The notes beneath the pieces were generated by a model. It ran no database searches. It saw only the letters and a program-made list of their open reading frames with translations, and was not told the DNA's origin. Of a stretch of DNA of 64,000 nucleotides, positions 11,085 through 21,399 are shown piece after piece (within the stretch, counting starts at the first letter, position 1; each line of letters opens with the position of its first letter). The stretch is from Protula sp. h YS-2021 (lineage: Eukaryota > Annelida > Polychaeta > Sabellida > Serpulidae): positions 47,915,601 through 47,979,600 of the forward strand of contig OX457025.1 in NCBI GenBank assembly GCA_949752745.1, given 5' to 3'. The position numbers and the translations under genes were made by a program.

Positions 11085-11190
11085 AAGTGACGTAGCCCAG
11101 GTACCGTCAGAATTACAAGAAAAGAAGTTTCAAAACGATTCCGTCAAAATCTGGAGACAGTTGGTGAATATTGCAACTAGAGCAGCCAGT
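11085..11190 (+). repeat. Dispersed repeat R1, copy 3
   Basis: 'gtgacgtagcccaggtaccgtcagaattaca ... gattccgtcaaaatctgga' matches the copies at 1197 and 4713. Confidence 0.55.
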
Positions 11191-11384
11191 GCACACAAAA
11201 CATAACACTACAGGCCTATATTACACACTTTCAATGGACACTTATTTAGTTTATTGTTTCTGTAAACAAAAACAAATGTCTCCTCAACTAAATCCGATCT
11301 CCAATAACCTTATTTCTGTTTTCTTATAACTAAAATAAAACAGTCATTTCTGCAAACCGAATCATAATTCATTGACCTGATTTA

Positions 11385-11690
11385 ACGTTTTCGTTCGTTT
11401 TACTCGCGACAAAATTTGAAAGAATCTTTCGTATTACCAAGCAATAGTTCAACCAAATTTCAACTCACTTCGATGTTCAGCGGCTGAGAAATCGTACATA
11501 ACGTAATGACGGCATACGCCTTTGCTAATTTCGCCGCACTTGCCCGTTGTACTTGCATAAAACTTGACAGATGTGGGCGCGCTTTGTAAAATGTCAGACC
11601 AAACGACTTATCCATGTAAGAGGAATGAATGGTAACGGAGCCCAATTCATGTCTCATAAAACCTCGGTCAGGGGCCTATGTTTTTGCTAA
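11385..11690 (+). repeat. Hybrid fragment: 300 bp-unit family joined to another pearl-like tail
   Basis: 11385-11580 matches the 300 bp family ('ttcagcggctgagaaatc.tacata'). 11595-11685 ('tcagaccaaacgacttatccatgtaagaggaatga ... cataaaacctcggtcagg') matches the tail of the neighbouring array at 12255-12385. Confidence 0.5.
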
Positions 11691-11739
11691 CACAAAAAGA
11701 GATACGCCCCCGCCCCATTCAATCACCTCAAACTGACCC

Positions 11740-12390
11740 AGTACTTCAGTGACCATCTACACTATAGGGTCTTTCTTCCTGCTAGATTTGATCAAAATCG
11801 AATTGGCCGTCTCTGAGATACCGTGTGCACAGTCAAAAAGTTAAAAACACACCAAAGTGAAAAGCGTAAAAAAAATCGTCAAAAATACAATTTTTAATCA
11901 TAATCAACCTTCATGGTGATGAGGACTATCTGATCTTTCTAACTCCACGGTATGGTGAAGATCCGATCAACTGTTTGAGAGATATCGCTCAAACAAAGTC
12001 CAAACAGTTAAAAAACACCTAAGTGAAAATTTCAAAAATTCGTCAAAAATTCAATTTTTGACAAAAAAATCAAAATAGTTTCCTCACTGTAGATCTGCGC
12101 TATATGGTCTTTCTTCCTGCAAGGTTTGGTGAAGAGCTGATGAGCTGTTTTCGAGATATCGCACTATATAAACAAAGTTTAAAAGCATCAATGAAAGCAC
12201 CAAAATTTAAAAAAAAATCGTTAAAAAATCCAATTTTGGGTCAGCTTTTCAAAATATCACACCAAACGGCTCACGCATCTATATGAGGAATGAGTGAGAA
12301 CGGGCGGATCGACAGACGGACAGACAGAGAGATGGACACATCCCAATCCATAAGCCCCCTCCGTGGCATAAAGCCTCGGTTGGAGGATTA
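11740..12390 (+). repeat. Pearl-like array: ~175-185 bp units with GACA/GACG microsatellite
   Basis: Three units share 'ggtctttcttcctgc.agatttg ... gatgagctgtttgagagatatcg ... aaaaacacctaagtgaaaa ... tcgtcaaaaat.caattttt'. They end in 'ggatcgacagacggacagacagagagatgg' (about 12306-12335) and a terminal 'ccataagccccctccg..ggcataaagcctcgg'. Confidence 0.6.
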
Positions 12391-12838
12391 ATATTACACA
12401 TATCCTCAACATTAATGTCGTTCTGGGCTGCAAGTTCTAAAATCCTTGAATCGAATACGTCGTAAGTCTTAGCTCAAACACACAACTCAAGTGTTTAACT
12501 TTCCCACATTCTAGCCTGTTACAGCAGACAAAGACGTCATAATGCACTACAACCGGCATAGACCCCTGACTGAGTGACATGTTACGTAATAGCTGCACGT
12601 GAGTAACGCACAAAAGGTTACTTACACGACATGTAAGAAATAGCGATCAATAGTCGTGCTGTCAATGTTTTAATACATATCTAAAGAACGCAGGAACATT
12701 GGAGACTCTTCTGGCAGACGGTGAAGTCCCAAGCGTAGTTGATAACTATGCTTAGTTGACAAAACGGGGAAGGGAAAGGTGGGGAGGGGAGGGGGGGGGG
12801 GTAGTATCAGATTCAGAACTGCAAAATATATCACGTAG
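12391..12838. other. Intronic sequence, no feature seen
   Basis: A G-rich tract near 12780-12800; no other signal. Confidence 0.3.
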
Positions 12839-12839
12839 T

Positions 12840-13930
12840 ACTTTTTTATGCAATGACGCCTTTCTTAATTTTCTACGTGTGTATTGTTCAACATAAACCG
12901 TACAACGTATCCAAGGAATAATGACACCAATTTTGAAGTCGGTTCAACTTTCCGCTGTCGAGAGATTTTTTACTTAACTTTTTACCTAATGACACCAAAT
13001 GCCGTTTTCGTTTCTTCAACTCCCGGCAAGATTTGACAAAATCTTTCGGGTTTCAAGCAATATTTCCCCGAAGTTTCAGCATTCTCCAATTGTCAACGGC
13101 TGAGTAATCTTACATATAAGATTTTAACGTAATGACGTCATACGCCTTTCTTAATTTCACTACACCCTTTAAAAGTTGACAGAGTCGTCCGGCTGACCCA
13201 AGGAATGCCTATATAAAATTTGAAGTCGATACGACTTTCAGTTATCGAAATATTTTGCAAACAAGATCTTGTTCACAACACACACACATTTTACGTGATG
13301 ACGTCATAGGCTACACTCGTTGGTTCAAAAGTGTTACATACATGATTTTAACGTACTGGCGTCAAATGCCTTTCTTAACTCGCTGCACCCGTCAAAAGTT
13401 GACAGATCCGTCCGACTGGCCTAAGGAATACCCACATAAAATTTGAAGCCGTCACCCATTTTCCGCTATTGAAATATTTTGCACACAACAACTTGTTTCA
13501 CAATGTGTACATATTTTAGGTCATGATGTCATACGCGGCACTAGTTCTACTCGCGACAAAATTTGACAGAATCTGGTAGAAGGCAACAAAGTTTACTACT
13601 AACTTTCTCCGATGTTCAGCGGCCTGAGATTTATATATACCGGCGTCATACGCCTTCCCTAAGAGCGAAATATGCGTCAGAAGTTGACAGGACCGGCCGA
13701 TTTAGCCAAGAAATAAACAGATCAAGTTTGAAGTCGATTCGAATTTTCGTTCTCGAGATATCTTGCACACAACATTTGTTCACAACAGACTAAAACACAC
13801 ACAAACACTTACATAGACACCCCTAGAACGTACAAACACTATATGTCTCCACTTGGTTGGCAAGATATGACAGACGGGCGAATGGACAAAACAAATGCCC
13901 CTCCTGACCTCACTCAGGTCGGGGCATAAA
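12840..13930 (+). repeat. 300 bp-unit tandem array, second large copy, with 3' hairpin
   Basis: 'tttgaagtcg.tacgac.ttc' blocks occur at about 12935, 13220, 13442 and 13728 with the intervening blocks seen at 1-785. The array ends in a degenerate CA tract, 'tatgtctccacttggttgg', 'gacagacgggcgaatgg' and a hairpin at 13895-13927 (arms atgcccc and ggggcat). Confidence 0.65.
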
Positions 13931-14015
13931 AAAAACAAAAAGTTTACAGACGGTCAGAGGAAAAGGCCAAACACGACGGTTGTAGCCCTGTGGCCAATGG
14001 CCACATGGCCTAAAA
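13931..14015 (+). repeat. Second pearl-like tail in tandem
   Basis: 'agtttacagacggtcagagg' is followed by the palindrome 'gtggccaatggccac' and 'tggcctaaaaaa'. It resembles 7310-7395. Confidence 0.45.
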
Positions 14016-14029
14016 AATATTGTGATGCT

Positions 14030-14420
14030 TGATGTTTTTGTTAAACGAAACTCGAACAAAAAGAGTTGGTTGCACAGCCGTACGTGTCCATGCCCAGACA
14101 TACCGTACAAGCGTAGGCAGAGTTCCGAAAGTGTACACGCGGTTGCATTTGTTGGCATTAAAAGCTTTTCGCGCTTGTGAGCACCTAATAAGGACACACG
14201 ATCGAACCAACAGAAAGACTTTCAGGGTCCTTAAAGTGTCGCTTCTGCAAATTGAAAATTGACGTCATCAGAAGGGGTTTCATCCTGAGAATCCTCATGC
14301 AAAGACAATGTTTGACGTCACTCACAACTATGGTTTAAAGATCAAAATAGATTCTTCGCGTGATCGCTTGATTAAATACTGCCGTGCATGGTTTGGAAAC
14401 TGTGCATGGCCCGTCACATG
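14030..14420 (+). repeat. Dispersed repeat R2, copy 1
   Basis: 'cttgtgagcacctaa ... ccttaaagtgtcgctt ... ttgaaaattgacgtcatcag ... caactatggtttaaa' is shared with 56205-56435 on the same strand. A hAT MITE is inserted at its right side. No function seen. Confidence 0.6.
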
Positions 14421-14429
14421 TGACCTCAA

Positions 14430-15293
14430 CAGGGTTGGCATGGTCAAATCTCAGGTGGATTTATCCACGGGATTTACCCGGATAAATCCGTCCCGGTCAA
14501 TTCTCCAAAAGTGACTTTTTCTGGTCAATTGTGGTCAGTTCTTACAAGAGACATAAAAGTGTCGAAATATTCAGAAAACTTACATTTCATCTTTTGCATT
14601 TTGATTGACATGAAATTATCCTTAAAATAATTAAAATTCTGTTTGAAGTATATATAATAATTAAAATATAATAATTATATAATAGTAAAATTATATAATT
14701 ATTAGTCTGTAATTATTCAGCTTTAATTCCTAAATATTTTATTCTAAATTAAAAACTATTCAGTTTTCGCCTAATAAGTTTTTCTTATTACAAAAATAAG
14801 AACAGAGCTGCCTTTATACATATTTAGTTGACGTGCTCCGGAGACAATTAGAACAATAGCATAGTCATTAATATGACGCTTGAGGGGGGGGGGGGGGGCA
14901 GAGAAAACACATGTTTATATAAAACATGCTCCGCGATGTCTTAAGCCGACATACTCCACACAAATAGCGATTAAAATGCAATTGAGTGACACAGCAGAGC
15001 ACAAGTACCCATATGGGTTGTTTAAGCAAACTTGATTGTGCTGACTACGGTTGTAATCAAATACTCGTTATGGTTCATGACTTATTATCTTCATTTGTAG
15101 ACTAGTTGTCTTCAATAACTAAAGGCTTTCCGTTCACTGATATGGAGTACTTGATTACAAGCCAACTGGAGAACTTTTGAAGTCCTGACAACTGACCAAA
15201 AAAAGGCGGATTTGACCAGAAAAAGGCGGGTAAATCCAGAAAAAACCACTGGTCCGGTCAAATCTGGAAAAGGCCATCTTTTTCCCAACCCTG
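14430..15293. mobile_element. hAT MITE with 8 bp target duplication
   Basis: The 864 bp element has ends CAGGGTTGG and CCAACCCTG, flanked by an exact 8 bp direct repeat gacctcaa (14422-14429 and 15294-15301). Subterminal regions repeat 'ctggtcaaatccgcc'-type words in inverted orientation. The interior is AT-rich with a G-run near 14884 and has no transposase. Confidence 0.92.
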
Positions 15294-15529
15294 GACCTCA
15301 AGAATAAAAGGCTGTTTCATTGTGTTCACAGTTTTCAGAAAGAACTGGGAAGCACCACAGATCAAGCTACTCATTCACGAGTGTCATTCGTAACTTTACA
15401 GGACCAAAGTGATAGCTAAAAATCGTTACTCTAACTGAACAGATCTGTAAAGAAACCCGAGGCTTTAATTCAGTTTGACACTCTAAATTACTCGCACAAC
15501 ACATCAGGTAAATTACTCGCACAACAAAT

Positions 15530-16342
15530 CCCGGACAAAACGGCGACGGCCATAACGGAGAAGATCATAACGGCGACGGCCAAAACGGCGACGACCAAAA
15601 CGGCGACAAGTGCAACCCCGGACAAAACGGCGACGAAGATTAAGAATTAAATGTTAAAATCAAAAAGAAAGAACAGTGTTGCCAGATAAATCAATTCATT
15701 TCTACTTGAAGATAAGTATAATTTGAACCAATATTTAAATTTTAAGGCAAAATAAAATGGATAATTGAACATTTATTTTCTCATTTATTTCTAATTGCAA
15801 TTATACGATAATCCATCGCGGGGGGGGGGAGGGGGGGAGGGGGGGGGGAGGGGGCGGGGGGGGGGTGGGGGGGGGAGGAGGGGGGGTAAAAAGTACATTT
15901 TGAAAGACAATTATTTAGCGACTGTGGTCACTAATCCGTTATTGCAAAACAGCAAAATAAAAATGCCTATAATAGGACTTCGGATTATCAGCAATGAAAG
16001 ACCGATGTTTTAATCGCTTTAATGAGCTAATCCTTGTCTGTATCGGTTATGTGAAATGCTGTTATTAAATACGAATCCACACCAATGAAAGGTAAGAGTA
16101 AATTTTATTTTACCTGAGAAAATAATTTTCAGTTTTACCTGAGAAAATAAACTGTGTTGGCAACGTTGTTTTTTTTGTTTCTTTTTAATAAGCATTTTAA
16201 AGCATAAACTTAAAAAAACTCCGTCGCCGTTTAGTCCGGGGTATGCACTTGTCACCGTTTTGGTCTTCTCCGTTTTGGACATCGCCGTTTTGGTCTTCTC
16301 CGTTATGGCCGTCGCCGTTTTGGCCGTAGCCGCTTTGTCCCG
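15530..16342. mobile_element. Inverted-repeat element with 'ggacaaaacggcgacgg' word arrays
   Basis: The left 115 bp is a run of words such as 'ggccaaaacggcgacga'. The right 130 bp carries the same words inverted ('ccgttttggtcttctccg', 'ggccgtcgccgttttgg'), ending GTCCCG against left CCCGGAC. No ORF of interest. It was inserted in the 25 bp minisatellite, so the target duplication cannot be separated from the satellite period. Confidence 0.75.
15818..15888 (+). repeat. Extended G-rich tract
   Basis: About 70 bases of almost pure G with single A, T or C breaks, inside the inverted-repeat element. It has many runs of 3 or more G, so G-quadruplex potential is high. Confidence 0.85.
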
Positions 16343-16588
16343 ATACCTCGCACAACACATCAGGTAAATTACTCGCACAACACATCAGGTAAATTACTCG
16401 CACAACACATCAGGTAAATCGACGTTGACGCACGATTTGTGGTTTTCAGAAACCAGCACCAAGTGAAAGAGAAGTTCTAAATAATACTGCTTAATTTATG
16501 TCAAGTCCTGTTATCATATACCGGTTAAGGTTTGAAACAGAGTTTTCTTTGTTGCTGTTGTTTCTTATAAACATTCTTACTTTAATAC

Positions 16589-16653
16589 CTGCCAAGGTCT
16601 TCGTCTTGAATGAAGTTAGAAGTTCCTCCCAATCTTGACCTTTTTCGTAACAT
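16589..16653 (-). CDS. MIS18-like gene, exon 2, with a one-base phase conflict
   Basis: The exon lies between a good acceptor (ttttctaatacag) and donor (gtatta). Entered in the exon 1 phase it reads HVTKKVKIG, matching the family segment after the first CxxC (compare vertebrate HKVS-NNV-like stretches); read back from exon 3 it gives FIQDEDLG-S. These are different frames. The exon is 65 bp but 64 (or 67) is needed, and the exon 1 frame hits a stop after about 11 residues. An A5 run and a G3 run are likely places for an extra base. It is either a sequencing indel or a real disabling frameshift. Confidence 0.65.
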
Positions 16654-16794
16654 CTGTATTAGAAAACAGTAACAGTAAGAAAAAAATGTCCCCTTGATTC
16701 TTGGCAATACTTACGAAAACTAATGTAATACTGTCGAATGGCGAATCAGCCCCGTTGCAATCTGGCTGAAAATTTCAGACTGATTTTTAAATGC

Positions 16795-17770
16795 CTGGGC
16801 TCAAATTCATTTGGGGACATCATGGCCGGGTAGTTTATGGCCGGGACCTGATGGCCGGGGTAAAGCTTGACAACGAATTAATTTAGGTTATCATAAATTT
16901 GTTATACTTTTGAGAGGTTTTGGTCCTAAATTCATTTGGGGAACTAATGGCCGGGGACATTATGGCTGGTGTAAAGTTTAATTAAAATTAATTGAAGTTT
17001 TAAAGCTTTAAATTTAGGCAATCATACGCTTTTGCTTTAGGACGTTTTGGCCCTAAATTCATTTGGGGGACCTTATGGCCGGGGACCATATGGCCAGGGT
17101 CATCATGGCCGTGTACTTCATTGCCAGGGACCTTATGGTCGAGGTAAAGGTTAATAAAGCGTTAATCTAGATTATCATATATTTTTAGCTTTGGGGACGT
17201 TTTGCCCCTAAATTCATCGGAAACTTCATAGCCGGGTACTTTATAGCTGGGCACCTTAAAGCCGGGTTAAAGCTTAATAAAGCGTTAACCTAGGCTTTTC
17301 GCTTTGGGCACATTTTCACCCTAAATTCATTTGGGGTCGTTATGACCAGGGACCCTATGGCCGGGACGTGTTGTCCTGTATTCCACGGCAAATTTTGAAA
17401 ACGTTTTAGCCCTAAGTTTATTTGCGGACCTTATGGCCGAGATAAAGCTTAATAAAGCGTTAAATTAGGTTATTATACGCCTTTTCAGCTTTGGGGACGC
17501 TTCGGGCCTAAATTCATTTGGACACCTTATGGCCACCGGCCTTAAGGCCGCGATGTTTTGCCCCGGATTCAACTACGACAAATTTTGCTTTGGCGCTAAA
17601 TTCATTTGAGGACCTTGTTACCGGAGTAAAGCTCAATAAAGCGTTACTATAGGCTATTATACGATTTTCCTGTGGGCACGTTTGAGCTCTAAATTCATTT
17701 GGGGACATTATGGCCGGGGACGTTTTCTCCTGGATTCCACTATGACAAATGGTGACATATGAAGTGGTGA
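16795..17770. repeat. Degenerate ~80-150 bp tandem array rich in 'atggccgggg'
   Basis: 'taaattcatttgggga' starts recur near 16803, 16931, 17056, 17208, 17320, 17411, 17509, 17590 and 17692. Most are followed by 'ttatggccgggga' words and 'aaagcttaataaagcgttaa.ttaggttatcata'. Spacing varies from about 80 to 150. No terminal inverted repeat was found. Confidence 0.75.
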
Positions 17771-17789
17771 GGACAAAACATCGCATAAT

Positions 17790-18030
17790 TGCTTAGTCCA
17801 ACGAAATTCTTGCAATTTTTGACAATTTGTCATTTTCTCAACTTTTCACCGATTTCAAAAATAGTACTACGATGCAAATCTACAATATATATATAATATA
17901 TATTTTAACGTGTGAAAAATAAGAACCTTACTTCAAACAGTTTTGAAGAATTTGTTGGAAAAAAACTATGTGTTTCCGACGGATAGACAGACAGCGGACA
18001 CGCTCATAACTATATCCCTCGTTTCACGGG
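17790..18030 (+). repeat. Pearl-like tail
   Basis: An AT-rich stretch is followed by 'gacggatagacagacagcggacacgctcataactatatccc' and a hairpin atccc...ggggat near 18015-18035. Confidence 0.5.
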
Positions 18031-18089
18031 GGATATTTTTATTTTGAGCGGATCGACAAAAAAAGTAAATTTGAAGAGACAACCATCTC

Positions 18090-18915
18090 GGGAACAATCG
18101 TTCAACATTTGAACGAACGGTCCAAAAGTGTGGGAGAAGAAACATTTTGAAAATTAGCCACTAAATCTTTTCAAATGCTCCCCCCCCCCACCCCAATTTA
18201 GCCAATTTTTCGCGGATGGCCAAAAAAGTAACTTTTCAAAAGCGAACCGCCCAGTGAACATTTATGTAAAATTTGAAGGCAATTCAATCAAGATTGTGGG
18301 GGAAAAGCTTTTCGAAAATTGGCTACCAAAAAAATTTGAAAAATGTCCCCTATTTGTCCGATTTTGGTGGATCGCCAAAAACTTTCAAGAGAGGCCTACC
18401 AGTATACTTCCGTACAAAATATAAAAAGAATACGATCCAGATCAGAGGAGTAGAAGCATTTAGAAAACTGGCTCCCCAAAAATTTAAAAATGCCCTCCTC
18501 CCCCATTTAGCAAATTTTCTTTTCGATCGCCAAAAAACTAGCTTTTGAAGGTAAACGATCAGAATTTTGGAAGTAGGAGCATTTTGAAAACTGACTACCA
18601 AAACTTGGTAGCCTGGTGAACATTTTTGTAAAATTAGAAGGTAATCCGATCAGGCCTGTGGAAGAAATATTTGAGAACTGGCTACCAAAACGTATAAATG
18701 CCCCCCCCCCCCCCAACCCCCAATCTACGATTTTTTGGATGATCGCCAAAAAGGTAAGTTTTCAAGAGAAGCCTACCTAGAGAACAAAATTTACAAAGAA
18801 TCCGATCAAAACTGAAGGAGAAGAAGCATTTCAAGGAAAAGTTTACATATGTACATACAGACGACGGATTCCCCTGTATTGATGTGATAAGGCCGGCCCG
18901 ACAAAGTCGGCTGGT
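18090..18915 (+). repeat. Pearl-like array: four ~157-210 bp units
   Basis: 'gatcgccaaaaa.ta.cttttcaa' blocks occur near 18216, 18373, 18530 and 18744 with 'ttgaaaactggctaccaaaa' between. The 3' end 'aagtttacatatgtacatacagacgacgg ... ggcccgacaaagtcggctgg' matches 2445-2565; 'cccgacaaagtcgg' can pair. Confidence 0.6.
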
Positions 18916-19640
18916 TTAAAAACAAACAAAGAAACCGTAAATTTGAGAGCCAGTCGGGCTCCACACTTAAAAAAACTCGGAGCCCCACGCGGAAATCCGG
19001 GAGCCATAGGCTCCTGGACTTATCGAACACTGGACCTAAAAAACGATTTTCAGTCCTCCTCCGCTGCGTAGGACAGAGGGGGTTACAGTAGCTCCTCATT
19101 AATTTGTCCTCATGAGAACCAGTCGAAAGAGTTCGATTTAACCGTAGGTACGAAATAATCGAGGATTACAATTTCGACCCAGAAAAGATAAATATTACGT
19201 AACCACGTTTATTTCTGCCCATCACCAGTAAACACCAGTCCAAAAAATGCTTATATACATCTGTTGCCCCTTCTCGTTATTTGTTTCAAGAATTTGGATT
19301 GATTTCCATTGTGTACTCTTTATATATATGACATAAATATTTAGGCGAACTGCTGTTGGTTTTTTCATTAAAATAGGCCCAAAGTAAAACATTTGGGGTC
19401 CAAAATCTGAGATTGAGGCGAATTAGCCAAGTGATTAAATCGTATTTTTCCATAGGAAACAGGTTCCCAATTCGGGAAAGGCGAAATGATGATACGAGTA
19501 CGGCACATGATTTTGTGTAATCCATATCTCAGGCACGGGGTGAATACAGCTGCTATGCTTATGCTAAAATGTTCCCCATCATTTGCACATATGCAAGAAG
19601 TATTTTACGTGTCGATATTTTAAAAGTCACAGGAACTACA
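18916..19640. other. Intronic sequence
   Basis: Small 'gagcc...ggctcc' inverted pairs at 18950-19015; otherwise nothing recognised. No further Mis18-like exon was seen. Confidence 0.3.
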
Positions 19641-19648
19641 ATAAAGTA

Positions 19649-19876
19649 CGAGGGAGAGGAGATAGAATTGGCTAGGGTAGATCGTAATTGGTGACAACAA
19701 AATGCCAAATTCCAACTCCACTCAATAAGTCAGCTGTAAGTTTTGCGATCCTATCGACTTAAATATACATCATTTTGTGATATTTGACAAAATAAATTTG
19801 CTTTGAACCACGGAAGATGTTCCTTTTCATTTCACCAATTTGGATCTACTGTAACCATTCGTTCTTCTCCCCCTCG
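19649..19876. mobile_element. TA-flanked MITE, copy 1
   Basis: Ends CGAGGGAGAGGAGATAGAAT and (inverted) CGAGGGGGAGAAGAACGAAT form ~45 bp inverted repeats that also share 'agatc..aattggtga'. TA dinucleotides border it at 19647-19648 and 19877-19878, as in Tc1/mariner-type elements. It is 228 bp and non-coding. Confidence 0.8.
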
Positions 19877-20314
19877 TATACATATCTCAAATAAATATAC
19901 GTATTATTTCACACACCGAACTAACAATACAGTTAAAGTATATCCTATAATATAATCATTACAGTTTTTCCCCTAACTTAAGTTTATCACACAATAGTCG
20001 TTAGAGCTTTCTTCTAACTTAAGAACATTTACAGGGTTTCGTAAATATAACGCTATAAACAAAACACCTTCATACATATTATGAGAAGCTTTAAATCTTG
20101 AATTACACTTAGAAAACATAACATTGCTGCCGCTTAAGGAAAAATTCACATTAAAATGTCGTGATAACTTGACATATGTACGCATTTTTCTTTAAAAAGA
20201 GCAACAGGTCAACATGCTGTGGTTTTAGAGTTGGGCGCGAAGCAGTACCTTATTTTATGGTTGTCCACTATCATTGAAAAAAAATTAAACCAAAAAAAAT
20301 AAAAATAAATAAAT

Positions 20315-20855
20315 CGCGGTCGGTTTTCGGTAGTCCTAGATGACTCTTGCGGTCTTCCTATGACAGCAAGCGTCATAGTTCCTATAATAGGAAATGTCAT
20401 TGATGTCAATTTTCAAATCTCGGCGCACGACTGGGGCCAACGGCGTTATTTTAGAAAGGGTGCATCACATAAATGGCCCAATTATAAATTATGGCGCACA
20501 AGTTTTATGGTCAGATAACAATTTTTTACTGAGAAAAATATGTGTTTTCTTGAGATCAGGATATCGAATCCCTTATTATCGCCCACAACAACAGTGAATC
20601 CACAGTTGCAAAACCACGCTTTACTCTAGTTTGGGAGTTTCGCTGAGGTCGAAAATAATGCGCCAGGGTTCTTCTCAGTGTGCTTTTAAAGAAAAAGCCT
20701 GCCAGTTCGAGCCTCGGTGTCCTTGAACGTGCGCCGAAAGATCCAGAGCCTCGAAAATTGAGATCAATGGCCATTTCTATTGAAGGAACTGTGACCCTTT
20801 CTGTCCTAGGAAGATAGAAAGAGTCCGCTGGGACTAGGTTTTCGGTTACGGCACG
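20315..20855. mobile_element. Foldback element with ~130 bp inverted repeats
   Basis: 20315-20435 ('ggttttcggtagtcctag ... tttcggcgcacg' type blocks) matches the reverse complement of 20715-20855 over most of its length. The loop of about 280 bp has no recognised coding content. Confidence 0.65.
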
Positions 20856-20862
20856 AGCCGTA

Positions 20863-21086
20863 CGACGGGGAAAGGAATGGCTACAGTAGATCCAAATTGG
20901 TGAAACTGAAAAAGAACATCTTTTGTGGCTGAAACCATTTTTTGTTTGTCATGTATCGCAAAATAAGGAATGTTTCAATTGAAATGGTTGGCAAATTTGC
21001 ATCTGGCTCATTTAGTTTAATTAGAATGAAACACTTTGTTGTCGCCAATTATGATCTATTCTAACCGATTCATCTCCTCTTCTTCG
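20863..21086. mobile_element. TA-flanked MITE, copy 2
   Basis: 224 bp, the same family as 19649-19876 but inverted, with TA on both sides (20861-20862 and 21087-21088). Confidence 0.8.
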
Positions 21087-21194
21087 TAACACCCATAAAT
21101 ATATCTAACTCTTATCTCTCGCTGTCCAAGACTCCAAGGGGGCCGTAATCCGTAAGTCATCTCGCAGATATTGAGTGATAATACAGGAACTTAC

Positions 21195-21366
21195 GTGATA
21201 AAATCAGAATTTGTAATGCTTCGTTTGAATCAACCCAAGATAAAGAATCACCCAGTATGCTATTACATTCTGAGCAATAAAATACTATTGGAAAATCTTC
21301 TTTGGAGCCAAGTTTACTGACATTATTTTTGTTTACAACTTCTAGCGGGCCCGGTTTATCTGCCAT
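21195..21366 (-). CDS. MIS18-like gene, exon 1 (first CxxC half-domain)
   Basis: From ATG at 21366 the exon encodes 57 residues (MADKPGPLEV...) plus one base, ending at a strong donor gtaagt. The stretch FPIVFYCSECNSILGDSLSW matches the first half of the Yippee/Mis18 domain: a CxxC (residues 31-34) followed by LGDSLSWV. In animals Mis18 proteins form the complex that, with M18BP1, primes centromeres for CENP-A loading by HJURP after mitosis. Which paralogue (alpha or beta) this is cannot be told from this segment. The gene runs leftward for at least 19 kb, with exons 2-5 at 16589, 8624, 4222 and 2317. No in-frame upstream ATG is seen. Confidence 0.87.
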
Positions 21367-21399
21367 GTTTCGTTGTTGTCCAACAGCCAACCTCTACAG

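Larger units (their letters stand above)
15487..16422. repeat. 25 bp minisatellite split by an insertion
   Basis: The unit 'ctcgcacaacacatcaggtaaatta' occurs about twice at 15490-15529 and about three times at 16347-16420. The element at 15530-16342 sits between the two halves. Confidence 0.8.

Noticed and set aside
19286..19525. Possible further MIS18-like exon
   Set aside because: The minus frame has no CxxC or Mis18 signature, and exons 1-3 already cover the domain in order.
20556..20774. 72-codon minus ORF as a host exon
   Set aside because: It lies across one arm of the foldback element and has no recognisable motif.
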